A stretch of 64,000 nt of DNA from Pseudomonas allokribbensis (GTDB taxonomy: Bacteria; Pseudomonadota; Gammaproteobacteria; Pseudomonadales; Pseudomonadaceae): positions 1,435,001 to 1,499,000 of the forward strand of contig NZ_CP062252.1 of assembly GCF_014863605.1 (NCBI RefSeq), read 5' to 3'. Positions within the stretch are counted from its first letter, which is position 1; each line of letters begins with the position of its first letter. The translations under genes were made by a program, and so were the position numbers. The notes beneath the pieces were generated by a model that saw only the letters and a program-made list of their open reading frames with translations, did not search any database and was not told where the DNA came from. Below, piece after piece: positions 56,394-64,000 of the stretch.

Positions 56394-57026
56394 ATGGTCC
56401 GTCGTACCAAAGAGGAAGCTCAAGAGACACGAAGCCAGATACTCGAAGCGGCCGAGAAAGCTTTTTATGAGCGGGGCGTTGCGCGCACGACGCTGGCGGA
56501 CATCGCGACGATGGCCGGCGTGACGCGCGGCGCCATCTACTGGCACTTCAGCAACAAGGCCGACCTGTTGCAGGCGATGCTCGATACGCTGCATGAACCG
56601 CTGGACGAGCTGGCCAAGGCCAGCGAAAGCGAGGACGAGCCAGACCCGCTGGGCTGCATGCGCAAATTGCTGATTCATTTGTTTCATCAAGTTGCGCTGG
56701 ACCCGAAAACCCGGCGTATCAACGAAATTCTGTTTCATAAGTGCGAGTTCACCGATGAAATGTGCGACCTGCGCCAACAGCGTCGGACGGCCAGCCTCGA
56801 TTGCAATGTGCGGATCGCGCTGACGTTGAGTAATGCAGTCAATCGGGGGCAGTTGCCGCAAGACCTCGACACCGCCCGCGCGGCCATCAGCATTCACGCC
56901 TTTATCGATGGCATCCTGTATCAATGGCTGCTGGCCCCGGACAGTTTCGAGCTGTATGCCGAAGCCGAGCGCTGGGTCGATACAGGGCTGGATATGCTGC
57001 GCTGGAGCCCCAGCCTGCGCAAATGA
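56394..57026 (+). CDS. ttgR: TetR-family repressor TtgR
   Basis: Repressor of the ttgABC pump, 210 residues, the length of P. putida TtgR. The DNA-binding domain contains [20 protein letters not shown] and [18 protein letters not shown]; the ligand domain contains [19 protein letters not shown]. TtgR leaves DNA on binding antibiotics or plant flavonoids. Start at 56394. It is divergent from ttgA with a shared operator. Confidence 0.95.
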   Translation: MVRRTKEEAQETRSQILEAAEKAFYERGVARTTLADIATMAGVTRGAIYWHFSNKADLLQAMLDTLHEPLDELAKASESEDEPDPLGCMRKLLIHLFHQVALDPKTRRINEILFHKCEFTDEMCDLRQQRRTASLDCNVRIALTLSNAVNRGQLPQDLDTARAAISIHAFIDGILYQWLLAPDSFELYAEAERWVDTGLDMLRWSPSLRK

Positions 57027-57223
57027 AACAAAATGCGTATTTGGATCAGGTTATGTCAACGAAGGAGGCGGATGAAGATCCCTGTTCGTTCGCCTCGCCG
57101 CAGTGGATTGCTTTTATATACCTCAACCCATCGAGTTGATACGTAGCGAACTACGTATTTTGTAGGGATTTTGTGTCGAGCCTGTGAACGAATGTGAGCG
57201 GCCCACCTGTCCCGCGACCCATG

Positions 57224-57259
57224 AAAAAGCCCCCGATTCTCACGAGTCGGGGGCTTTTT
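57224..57259. terminator. bidirectional terminator between ttgR and xenB
   Basis: AAAAAGCCCCCGA pairs with TCGGGGGCTTTTT around a 10-base loop; T tracts on both strands. 18 bases after the xenB stop. Confidence 0.92.
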
Positions 57260-57277
57260 GCGTTTCTGCAGTGTGGC

Positions 57278-58327
57278 TTACAGCGTCGGGTAGTCGAGGT
57301 AGCCGACCGCGCCTTTGCCGTAGAAGGTTTCCGGGTGCGGTTGGTTCAGCGGCGCATCGGCCTTCAAACGTGCCGGCAGGTCCGGGTTGGCGATGAACGG
57401 CACACCGAATGCCACAGCGTCAGCCTTGCCCTCGGCCAGCCACGCGTTGGCGCTGTCCTTGGTGAAGCGTTCGTTGGCGATGTAAGCGCCACCGAAGGCT
57501 TCTTTCAGTTGCGGGCCGAGGCTGTCGGCGCCTTCTTTCTCACGGGAGCAGATGAAGGCGATGCCACGCTTGCCCAGTTCACGAGCGACGTAGGTGAAGG
57601 TCTCGGCGAGGTTGTCGTCACCCATGTCATGGGAGTCGGCGCGTGGTGCCAGGTGCACGCCGACACGGCCGGCGCCCCAGACTTCGATGGCTGCGTCGGT
57701 CACTTCCAGCAGCAGGCGGGCACGGTTTTCCAGGGAGCCGCCGTAGTTGTCGGTGCGCTGGTTGGTGCTGCTTTGCAGGAACTGGTCGAGCAGGTAACCG
57801 TTGGCGCCGTGGATTTCCACGCCGTCGAAACCGGCAGCCTTGGCGTTTTCTGCGCCGACGCGGTAGGCGTCGACGATGTCGGCGATCTCAGCGGTTTCCA
57901 GCGCACGTGGCGTCGGGAAGTCGGCCAGTGGACGCACCAGACTGACGTGGCCTTTAGGCTGGATGGCGCTCGGTGCAACCGGCGCTTCGCCGTTCAAGTA
58001 CGACGGGTGGGAAATTCGCCCGACGTGCCACAGTTGCAGGACGATCTTGCCGCCGGCGGCGTGAACAGCCTTGGTCACGTTGGTCCAGCCGCGCACTTGA
58101 TCATTGGACCAGATGCCCGGGGTGTCCGGGTAGCCGACGCCCATCGGGGTCACCGAAGTGGCTTCGCTGAGGATCAGGCCGGCCGAGGCGCGTTGTACGT
58201 AGTACTCGGCCATCAGCGCGTTCGGTACGCGGCCTTCGTCGGCGCGGCAGCGGGTCAGCGGCGCCATGATGATGCGGTTGGACAGTTCGAGATCGCCCAG
58301 TTTGATCGGATCGAAAATTGTTGCCAT
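57278..58327 (-). CDS. xenB: old yellow enzyme-family alkene/xenobiotic reductase
   Basis: FMN-dependent reductase of 349 residues, the length of Pseudomonas XenB/NemA. Motifs are MAPLTRCRADEGRVPNALM, QLWHVGRISHPSYLNG, the substrate-binding His/Asn pair in VEIHGANGYLLDQFLQ and the TDNYGGSLENRARLL region. It reduces activated alkenes and nitro compounds with NADPH. It is the third gene of an arsR-MFS-xenB unit, 32 bases after the MFS gene. Confidence 0.93.
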   Translation of the reverse strand: MATIFDPIKLGDLELSNRIIMAPLTRCRADEGRVPNALMAEYYVQRASAGLILSEATSVTPMGVGYPDTPGIWSNDQVRGWTNVTKAVHAAGGKIVLQLWHVGRISHPSYLNGEAPVAPSAIQPKGHVSLVRPLADFPTPRALETAEIADIVDAYRVGAENAKAAGFDGVEIHGANGYLLDQFLQSSTNQRTDNYGGSLENRARLLLEVTDAAIEVWGAGRVGVHLAPRADSHDMGDDNLAETFTYVARELGKRGIAFICSREKEGADSLGPQLKEAFGGAYIANERFTKDSANAWLAEGKADAVAFGVPFIANPDLPARLKADAPLNQPHPETFYGKGAVGYLDYPTL

Positions 58328-58359
58328 GAGATACAACCCTCGTGAAGTAAGTGAGTGAA

Positions 58360-59523
58360 TCAGTTAGCGGTGGCCAGCTCGGGATTGCCGTTCCGGCGGA
58401 ATGTGATCAGGGTGACCAGCAGTGCCAGGATCGCGAGCGCCGCAGCAGCAAGAGGTACGCTGGTCAGGCCGTAGCCGTGGGCGATGACGCTGCCGCCGAC
58501 CCAGGCGCCGAGGGCGTTGCCGACGTTGAAGGCGCCGATGTTCAGGGTCGACACCAGGTTCGGTGCGGCCTGGCCGTAGGTCACGACGTTCACTTGCAGG
58601 GCTGGCACGGCGGCGAAACACGCGGTGGCCCAGAGGAACAGGGTGATTTCGGTCGGGATCAGCGCGATGCTGGTCCAGGTCAGTACGGTGGAGGTCACGG
58701 CCATGGCGATGAACACGCCGATCAGTGTCGCGGCCAGGCCTTTGTCGGCCATCTTGCCGCCGATGATGTTGCCGACGGTCAGGCCCAGGCCGATCAACAT
58801 CAAAGTCCAGGTCACGCCACGGGGCGAGACGCCGGTGACATCGCCCAGCAGCGGTGCGACATAAGTGAACAGGGTGAACACCGAGGCGGCGAACAGTGCG
58901 GTCATGCTCAAGGACAGCCAGATCCCGGCGCCTTTGAGCGCGGCCAGTTCGGCGCGCATGTCGAGTTTTTCTTCGTCACGCTTGGCCGGCAGGAAGCGGA
59001 TCAGGCCGATCAGCGCGATCACACCGATCACGGTCACTGCCCAGAAGGTCGAGCGCCAGCCGGCTTCCTGACCGAGTGCGGTGCCCAGCGGTACGCCGAG
59101 TACGTTGGCCAGGGTCAGGCCGGTGAACATCAGGGCTACCGCCGAGGCGCGTTTGTTCGGTGCCACCAGGTTGGCCGCAACCACCGAACCGATGCCGAAG
59201 AACGCACCGTGGCAGAGGGCGGTGACGACTCGGGCGAACATCAGCACCTCGTAGTCAGTGGCGATGGCGCAGAGCAGGTTGCCGATAATGAAGATGCCCA
59301 TCAACGCGACCAGTGCAGCCTTGCGCGGCAGTCTTGCGGTGGCCATCGCCATGAACGGTGCACCAATCGCCACGCCCAGGGCGTAGCCGGTCACCAGCCA
59401 GCCGGCGCCGGGGATCGACACACCGAGGTCGGCCGCCACATCGGGCAGCAGGCCCATGATGACGAACTCGGTGGTGCCGATGGCGAAGGCGCTCAAGGCG
59501 AGTATGAGAAGCGAGAGGGGCAT
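58360..59523 (-). CDS. MFS efflux transporter, DHA1/AraJ-like
   Basis: MFS exporter of 387 residues with twelve helices. It starts MPLSLLILALSAFAIGTTEF with the GTTEFVIMGLLPD motif of the arabinose-efflux (AraJ/YdhP) type. Loop 2-3 is ATARLPRKAAL. It lies between arsR (33-base gap) and xenB (32-base gap), so it is probably induced with them. Substrate unknown; a product or relative of the compound detoxified by XenB is a reasonable guess. Confidence 0.9.
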   Translation of the reverse strand: MPLSLLILALSAFAIGTTEFVIMGLLPDVAADLGVSIPGAGWLVTGYALGVAIGAPFMAMATARLPRKAALVALMGIFIIGNLLCAIATDYEVLMFARVVTALCHGAFFGIGSVVAANLVAPNKRASAVALMFTGLTLANVLGVPLGTALGQEAGWRSTFWAVTVIGVIALIGLIRFLPAKRDEEKLDMRAELAALKGAGIWLSLSMTALFAASVFTLFTYVAPLLGDVTGVSPRGVTWTLMLIGLGLTVGNIIGGKMADKGLAATLIGVFIAMAVTSTVLTWTSIALIPTEITLFLWATACFAAVPALQVNVVTYGQAAPNLVSTLNIGAFNVGNALGAWVGGSVIAHGYGLTSVPLAAAALAILALLVTLITFRRNGNPELATAN

Positions 59524-59556
59524 CGTTGGGTCCTTTTGGCTGGCTGACGTTAAGGG

Positions 59557-59859
59557 TCAGAGCTCTTTGCTGAGGGTGCTGAGGAACGCCTGGATCACGT
59601 CCTCGTTGCGTTTGAAAAAGTGCCACTGGCCGGCCTTCTGGCTGCTGATCAGCCCGGCGCGTTGCAGGGTGGCCAGGTGGGCGGAGACGGTCGATTGCGA
59701 CAGGCCGCAGCGTTGATCGATCTGCCCGGCGCAGATGCCGTACTCGTGGTTGTGGATCTGTTCCGGAAACTGGGCTTTCGGGTCTTTCAGCCAGTTGAGG
59801 ATGTCTCGCCGTACTGGGTGTGCCAGGGCTTTTATTATTTCGTCGAGGTCAATGTTCAT
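59557..59859 (-). CDS. ArsR-family transcriptional regulator
   Basis: Winged-helix repressor of 100 residues: ALAHPVRRDILNWLKDPKAQ, then CGLSQSTVSAHLATLQRAGL (recognition helix) and the wing ISSQKAGQWHFFKRNE. It has one cysteine in the helix-turn-helix (RCGLS) and another in GICAGQ, but not the classic metal box ELCVCDL, so its signal may be an electrophile or redox rather than arsenite. First gene of a unit with MFS and xenB genes; palindromic candidate operators lie upstream. Confidence 0.9.
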   Translation of the reverse strand: MNIDLDEIIKALAHPVRRDILNWLKDPKAQFPEQIHNHEYGICAGQIDQRCGLSQSTVSAHLATLQRAGLISSQKAGQWHFFKRNEDVIQAFLSTLSKEL

Positions 59860-59883
59860 GGCTGGTTGCTCGTGATGTGTGTA

Positions 59884-59989
59884 GCGCTATATCGCGATGA
59901 GGCGAACTTTAAATCGGTATTTCGCGATATACCAATATGAATTCGATCTGACGACCGCATAAATCGGTATATCGAGTTATAACGATATG
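59884..59989. promoter_or_regulatory. ArsR-type operator cluster
   Basis: Three related AT-rich sites: CTATATCGCGATGAGG (from 59887), GGTATTTCGCGATATACC (59916-59933, 16 of 18 bases palindromic) and GGTATATCGAGTTATAACG (from 59966). They cover the region between arsR and the divergent ACP phosphodiesterase gene. Confidence 0.65.
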
Positions 59990-60030
59990 TGAGGTGTAAA
60001 CAAACGCGGGCGCGGTGCTAAGCTGCGCCC

Positions 60031-60603
60031 ATGAACTATCTCGCACATTTGCACCTCGGTGGCCAGCGTCCCGGTCAATGGCTCGGCAGTCTGTATGGCG
60101 ATTTCGTCAAAGGACGGCTGCAAGGGCAGTTCGATCCTGAGATCGAAGCGGCGATTGCCCTGCACCGACAAATCGATGTCTTCACCGATCGCCACCCGTT
60201 GGTGGACGCTTCATTGGCGCGTTTTTCCACGACTCGTCGCCGTTACGCCGGCATCGTCCTCGACGTGTTCTTCGACCATTGCCTGGCCCGCGATTGGGCG
60301 CTCTACGCCGACCGACCGCTGGGGCAATTCACCACTGACGTATACCGAGTGCTGTCCAGTGAGCGGCAATTGCCCGAGCGCCTGGCGAAGATCGCCCCGC
60401 ATATGGTGGCCAATGATTGGTTGGGTTCGTATCAGGAATTTGAAGTGCTGGAGCAGGTGCTGCGCGGGATTTCCCGGCGCCTGAGCAAGCCTGAAGAACT
60501 GGCGGGGGCGATGCAGGAATTGCGGCGTTTGTACGAACCGCTCAGTGACGACTTTCGCTTGTTCTACCCACAGCTGCAGGACTTCGCAGGCCGGCAGCTG
60601 TAG
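60031..60603 (+). CDS. acpH: acyl carrier protein phosphodiesterase
   Basis: Protein of 190 residues of the AcpH (COG3124) family, which removes the phosphopantetheine arm of ACP. It starts MNYLAHLHLGG; FVKGRLQGQFDPEIEAAIAL and HRQIDVFTDRHPLVDAS supply the conserved His/Asp residues of an HD-like site, followed by FFDHCLARDW. Single gene, divergent from arsR and convergent with olsA. Confidence 0.9.
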   Translation: MNYLAHLHLGGQRPGQWLGSLYGDFVKGRLQGQFDPEIEAAIALHRQIDVFTDRHPLVDASLARFSTTRRRYAGIVLDVFFDHCLARDWALYADRPLGQFTTDVYRVLSSERQLPERLAKIAPHMVANDWLGSYQEFEVLEQVLRGISRRLSKPEELAGAMQELRRLYEPLSDDFRLFYPQLQDFAGRQL

Positions 60604-60617
60604 GCAGATATTGACGA

Positions 60618-61412
60618 TCAGGCAGCGATCAGCTCGCCTGCACGACGCGGTTCGGCTGGTTTGGCCACCTCGCCGAACAACGCTTTCTGCACCGCTTGCT
60701 GGGCTTCGTACGCCAGCGCCGCGCGTTCCCGACCCTGGCAGGCAATCGGCTTGAGCAGATGAACTTCCACATCGCCGCAGTCGTTGCTGAACAGACGCAT
60801 CAGGTGTGACAGCAGATCGTCGTCGCCAATGAACGGTGCCAGCGAATCAATCTCGCCATTGCGCAGATAACGGATCGCCACAGGTTGCAGCTTCACTTCC
60901 GAATCAATCGCCGCCGACAGCAGACGACCATGGAAGGTACGCAGCGAACGACCGTCGGTGGTGGTTCCTTCCGGGAACATCAGCAGCGGATGTTCGGTTT
61001 GCAGGTGACGGGTCATCTGCTTGCGGATCAACTGGCTGTCGCCCGAACCGCGACGGATGAACAGGCTGCCGGCCTTCGCCGCCAGCCAGCCGGCCACCGG
61101 CCAGGTGCGCACTTCGGCCTTGGACAGAAACGACAGCGGCGTGAGCATTCCGAGCAGCGGAATGTCAGTCCACGACACATGGTTGCTGACCCATAGCATC
61201 GGCTGCTTCGGCAGCTCACCGTGGACGGTCACGCGAAAGGGCAGGGCATTGCTCAGGCGCGCCATGAAAAACCGCGACCAGCGCTGCCGGCGTTGCATCG
61301 AATGGGCCAGGCCCAATCGCTCGAAAACCCCGAAGACACTGGCCATGCTCAAACCCAGCGTCACCACCAGCAGCACCCGCGCGATCCGCGCGTACACCCG
61401 CAGCCGGCTCAT
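60618..61412 (-). CDS. olsA: 1-acyl-sn-glycerol-3-phosphate acyltransferase-like OlsA
   Basis: Membrane-bound PlsC-type acyltransferase of 264 residues with an N-terminal helix. Motif I is NHVSWTD (H78-x4-D83) and motif III FPEGTTTDG. OlsA adds the second acyl chain to lyso-ornithine lipid. It overlaps the olsB stop by one base. Ornithine lipids replace phospholipids under phosphate limitation in Pseudomonas. Confidence 0.9.
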   Translation of the reverse strand: MSRLRVYARIARVLLVVTLGLSMASVFGVFERLGLAHSMQRRQRWSRFFMARLSNALPFRVTVHGELPKQPMLWVSNHVSWTDIPLLGMLTPLSFLSKAEVRTWPVAGWLAAKAGSLFIRRGSGDSQLIRKQMTRHLQTEHPLLMFPEGTTTDGRSLRTFHGRLLSAAIDSEVKLQPVAIRYLRNGEIDSLAPFIGDDDLLSHLMRLFSNDCGDVEVHLLKPIACQGRERAALAYEAQQAVQKALFGEVAKPAEPRRAGELIAA

Positions 61413-62167
61413 CACACGGCCGCCTTGAAGTGCTTGGCGTAGCGCGGGCAGAGTTCGTCGCGCTTGAGCAGGATGAACACGTCGGCGACCTGGAAGTCTT
61501 CGTCCCAGCAGGGCTCGCCGCAGATCTTCGCGCCCAGGCGCATGTAGGCCTTGAGCAGCGGTGGCATTTCGGCAATCACGTTCGACGGAATATCCAGAGT
61601 TGGCAGCGGGTTCTTTGGCTCGGCACGCAGGTGTTCGGTGCACAGATAACGTTCGCGCAGGCGCTGCATGATCGCGTGGGCCTGCACGCCGCCGTCCTGC
61701 ATCGGGATGCTCGCGCAACCCATCAGATAGCTGTAGCCGCCCTGATTGAGGACTTCGGCCAGTTCGCCCCAGAGCACGGCGATGGTGCCGCCGTTGCGGT
61801 AAGCCGGGTCGACGCAGGTGCGGCCGATTTCGAGAATCGGGCCTTGCAGACCGGCGAGGCCGTGCAGGCTGAATTCTTCTTCGCTGTAGAACTTGCCCAG
61901 GCTGCTGGCGGCGGTGTGATCGAGCAAACGGGTGGTCGCCACCAGGCGGCCGGTGTTCAGGTCACGCACGCCGATGTGGCTGCAGTGAACATCATAGTCA
62001 TCCATGTCCAGACCCAGTTCCGCGCCTTTCAGCTTGGCGTTGAACTCGCCGCTGAACACGTTGAAACGCAAGGCCTGGGCTTGCTGCAAGGCCTCGGCGC
62101 CGATCAGGCGTTCGGCTTGCAGACGGCGTTCATTGCCGGTGTCGCTGATGCGGGCGATCTGAGTCAT
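61412..62167 (-). CDS. olsB: L-ornithine N-alpha-acyltransferase OlsB
   Basis: GNAT-fold enzyme of 251 residues which moves a 3-hydroxyacyl group from ACP to ornithine, the first step of ornithine-lipid synthesis. Features are [34 protein letters not shown] and [15 protein letters not shown]. Promoter region in the ~150 bases upstream. Forms an operon with olsA. Confidence 0.93.
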   Translation of the reverse strand: MTQIARISDTGNERRLQAERLIGAEALQQAQALRFNVFSGEFNAKLKGAELGLDMDDYDVHCSHIGVRDLNTGRLVATTRLLDHTAASSLGKFYSEEEFSLHGLAGLQGPILEIGRTCVDPAYRNGGTIAVLWGELAEVLNQGGYSYLMGCASIPMQDGGVQAHAIMQRLRERYLCTEHLRAEPKNPLPTLDIPSNVIAEMPPLLKAYMRLGAKICGEPCWDEDFQVADVFILLKRDELCPRYAKHFKAAV

Positions 62168-62320
62168 TTGAATCTCCGTACGGGCCTTTAACCCGTCGTG
62201 GGTTACAGCCGATCGACTTTCTTTATGCAGCCGTGTTGTGCAAAGTCAGGCTATGTAGCCCCGGTGTCATCGCCATGAATGTTTGGTGATGCTTATATGA
62301 CAGCCCACGAGGAGCCTCTG

Positions 62321-63226
62321 ATGACCTGGTCGACCCTGCTTGAATGTCGCGAACGCCTGCCCGCCGTTGCCGATCTGGCGGAGGGTTTCGCCACGCTGCT
62401 GCATCAACTGGGCAGCGTCACGCCGTTCGAACTGGCGGTGGCGGGAGGGCGGCGGATGGCGACGCCGGGGTTGGCGTTTCTGGTGGGCTATCAGGCGGCG
62501 TTGCGGATGCTCTGGCCGAGCGCGCCGCCGAGCCTGGGTGCTTTGTGTGCGACGGAACAGCGCAGCCTGCGACCGGCGGACATGCAGACCCGGCTCACGG
62601 ATCTGCGCCTTAGCGGGCAAAAGGATTTCGTCACCGCCGGCGATGCAGCGGACTGGCTGTTGATCGCCGCCCGCAGTGAGCAACCCGGCGAATTGCCGCG
62701 CCTGAGCCTGGCGGTGGTGTACCCCGGCGAATCCGGCGTGCGCGTGGAAAAGCTCCCACCGTTGCCGTTGATGCCGGACATCAGCCATGGCCGCCTGTAT
62801 CTCGACGACGCTCTGTGCGAACTGCTCGCCGGGGACGGTTGGGATGCCTACGTCAAACCGTTCCGCAGCCTTGAAGATGTCTATGTGCTCAGCGCAATGA
62901 CCGCGTGGCTGTACGGCGTCGGTCAGGGCAGCGGCTGGCCGCAGCCGCTGCAATTGCGCTTGCTGGCGCTGTTGGCCGGTTGCGCGGAGGTCAGTCGGCA
63001 GCCACCGAACAATCCGGCGGGGCATGTGTTGCTCGGAGGCTTGTTTGCGCAGTTCGACGGGCTTAAAGCGGAAGTCGATCAGGCGCTGCTCGACGGCAAT
63101 CCGGAGTGGGCAGCGATGTGGCAGCGCGATCAGTCGGTCATGCAACTGGCCGCAGGTGCGCGGGCCAAACGTCTGGCCAAGGCGTTGGCGGCAAGTCAAA
63201 ACACATCTGTCATGAACGCCGGCTAG
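62321..63226 (+). CDS. acyl-CoA dehydrogenase-like protein, shortened
   Basis: Protein of 301 residues related to acyl-CoA dehydrogenases, which are normally about 380-400. The middle part (LSGQKDFVTAGDAADWLLIA, then YPGESGVRVEKLPPLPLMP) follows the beta domain, and a helical region (VLSAMTAWLYGVGQGSG) follows. The usual C-terminal helices with catalytic Glu are short or absent. The ATG at 62321 has GAGGAG upstream. It may bind an acyl-CoA or FAD without dehydrogenation. Single gene. Confidence 0.72.
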   Translation: MTWSTLLECRERLPAVADLAEGFATLLHQLGSVTPFELAVAGGRRMATPGLAFLVGYQAALRMLWPSAPPSLGALCATEQRSLRPADMQTRLTDLRLSGQKDFVTAGDAADWLLIAARSEQPGELPRLSLAVVYPGESGVRVEKLPPLPLMPDISHGRLYLDDALCELLAGDGWDAYVKPFRSLEDVYVLSAMTAWLYGVGQGSGWPQPLQLRLLALLAGCAEVSRQPPNNPAGHVLLGGLFAQFDGLKAEVDQALLDGNPEWAAMWQRDQSVMQLAAGARAKRLAKALAASQNTSVMNAG

Positions 63227-63257
63227 TCTTGTCAAGTTCATCCCCAGAGCCCTCACC

Positions 63258-64000
63258 ATGTTCAAAGGACTGTCCCTGTTTCTGCTGCTGATCAGCTTCA
63301 CGGTTCAGGCCGAACAATGGCCGGGCGAGCAGTGGTCGAGCGGCCCGAAACTCACCGGCCCGGCCGTCGATGCAATGGAGGCCTACGCCTTCCCGAGCCG
63401 CGATGACAACAACCGCCAGGGCATCCGCACCGACGCCTTGCTGGTGATCCGCGACGGCCAGCTCATCTATGAACGCTACGCCGCTGCGACCACCGCCGAC
63501 ACGCCGCACCTGACCTGGTCGATCAGCAAAAGCCTGATGGCCACGGTGTTCGGCGTGGCGTACGGCGAAGGCTTGTTCAAGCTCGATGATCCCGTCGCGA
63601 AGTTTTACCCGGTGCTGGAAAAACACCCGGCCATCACGATCCAGGATCTGCTGCACTGGGCCTCGGGCATCGACTGGCAGGAAGACTACGAATACGCCCC
63701 GCTGAAATCCTCGGTGGTGGCCATGCTCTACACCCGTGGTCATCGCGACATGGCCGCCTTCACCGCCGACCACGACAGCTACGCACCAGCGGGTCAGGCG
63801 TTCCGCTATTCCAGCGGCGACAGCAATTTGTTGGCCGCGGCGCTGAAAACCATCGTCGGCCCGCAGCGGTATCCCGACTATCCATGGACGGCACTTTTCG
63901 ATCCTTTGGGCATCCGCCATGCCACCTGGGAAACCGATGCCACGGGCACCTTCGTCGCGTCTTCATACGCTTACCTGACGGCGCGGGATCTGGCGCGAAT
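63258..64000 (+). CDS. serine hydrolase, beta-lactamase family (partial)
   Basis: First 247 residues of an exported class C beta-lactamase/esterase-type hydrolase. Signal peptide MFKGLSLFLLLISFTVQA, then LLVIRDGQLIYERY, the SxxK nucleophile motif SISK at residues 88-91, IQDLLHWASGIDW and the YSSGDSN segment. Substrate unknown; proteins of this type cleave esters or amides in the periplasm. The gene runs off the window end, so the KTG-like motif is not seen. Confidence 0.85.
   Translation, partial: MFKGLSLFLLLISFTVQAEQWPGEQWSSGPKLTGPAVDAMEAYAFPSRDDNNRQGIRTDALLVIRDGQLIYERYAAATTADTPHLTWSISKSLMATVFGVAYGEGLFKLDDPVAKFYPVLEKHPAITIQDLLHWASGIDWQEDYEYAPLKSSVVAMLYTRGHRDMAAFTADHDSYAPAGQAFRYSSGDSNLLAAALKTIVGPQRYPDYPWTALFDPLGIRHATWETDATGTFVASSYAYLTARDLAR

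Overview
The window reads as a chromosomal segment of a Pseudomonas, most likely of the P. fluorescens group. The supporting signs are high-GC coding DNA, the ttgABC/ttgR efflux locus with its operator, a complete protocatechuate (pca) branch with PcaR boxes, CcoM behind an Anr-type box, OprD-type porins, ornithine-lipid genes, and the short palindromic and longer interspersed intergenic repeats typical of this genus. This assignment is from recognition of gene families, not from a database search. I see no rRNA, tRNA, CRISPR array, phage or insertion sequence.

Layout. 1-9.1 kb: partial nhaA, a PLP enzyme, an FAD-dependent dehydrogenase, two small exported proteins, an SDR with a divergent LysR regulator, and a bufferin-type copper RiPP operon (bufA1-bufB1-bufC1-doxX, minus strand). 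9.3-14.9 kb: an AT-rich orphan gene, then the branched-chain amino acid ABC transporter (braC, livHMGF). 15.2-29.6 kb: a mix of housekeeping and conserved genes, including a distant tubulin/FtsZ-like GTPase, an MHYT-GGDEF-EAL protein, rapA, and a RidA/class V aminotransferase pair. 29.7-32.8 kb: small proteins including cytochrome cbb3 subunit CcoM, a large interspersed repeat and a phosphate permease.

33.4-45.7 kb is a pca catabolic island: pcaR, pcaK, pcaIJF, pcaHG, pcaT, pcaBDC and a convergent OprD-type porin. PcaR-like boxes lie upstream of pcaR, pcaK, pcaI and the porin, so uptake (porin, PcaK, PcaT) and the whole route from protocatechuate to succinyl-CoA and acetyl-CoA appear to be one regulon.

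46.2-50.3 kb is the most unusual part: a compact putative RiPP cluster. An 86-residue, cysteine-free precursor with a nitrile-hydratase-like leader is followed by a hairpin, a GNAT acetyltransferase, an HExxH-type putative peptide hydroxylase, and a 649-residue protein that fuses an MNIO (DUF692) domain to a SagB-type nitroreductase domain. There is no YcaO, protease or dedicated exporter. The product is unknown to me.

50.3-57.0 kb carries the ttgABC RND efflux operon (minus strand) with divergent ttgR and a clear TtgR operator. 57.2-64 kb holds an arsR-MFS-xenB operon with ArsR-like palindromes, an ACP phosphodiesterase, the olsBA ornithine-lipid operon, a shortened acyl-CoA dehydrogenase-like protein and a partial serine hydrolase running off the window end.
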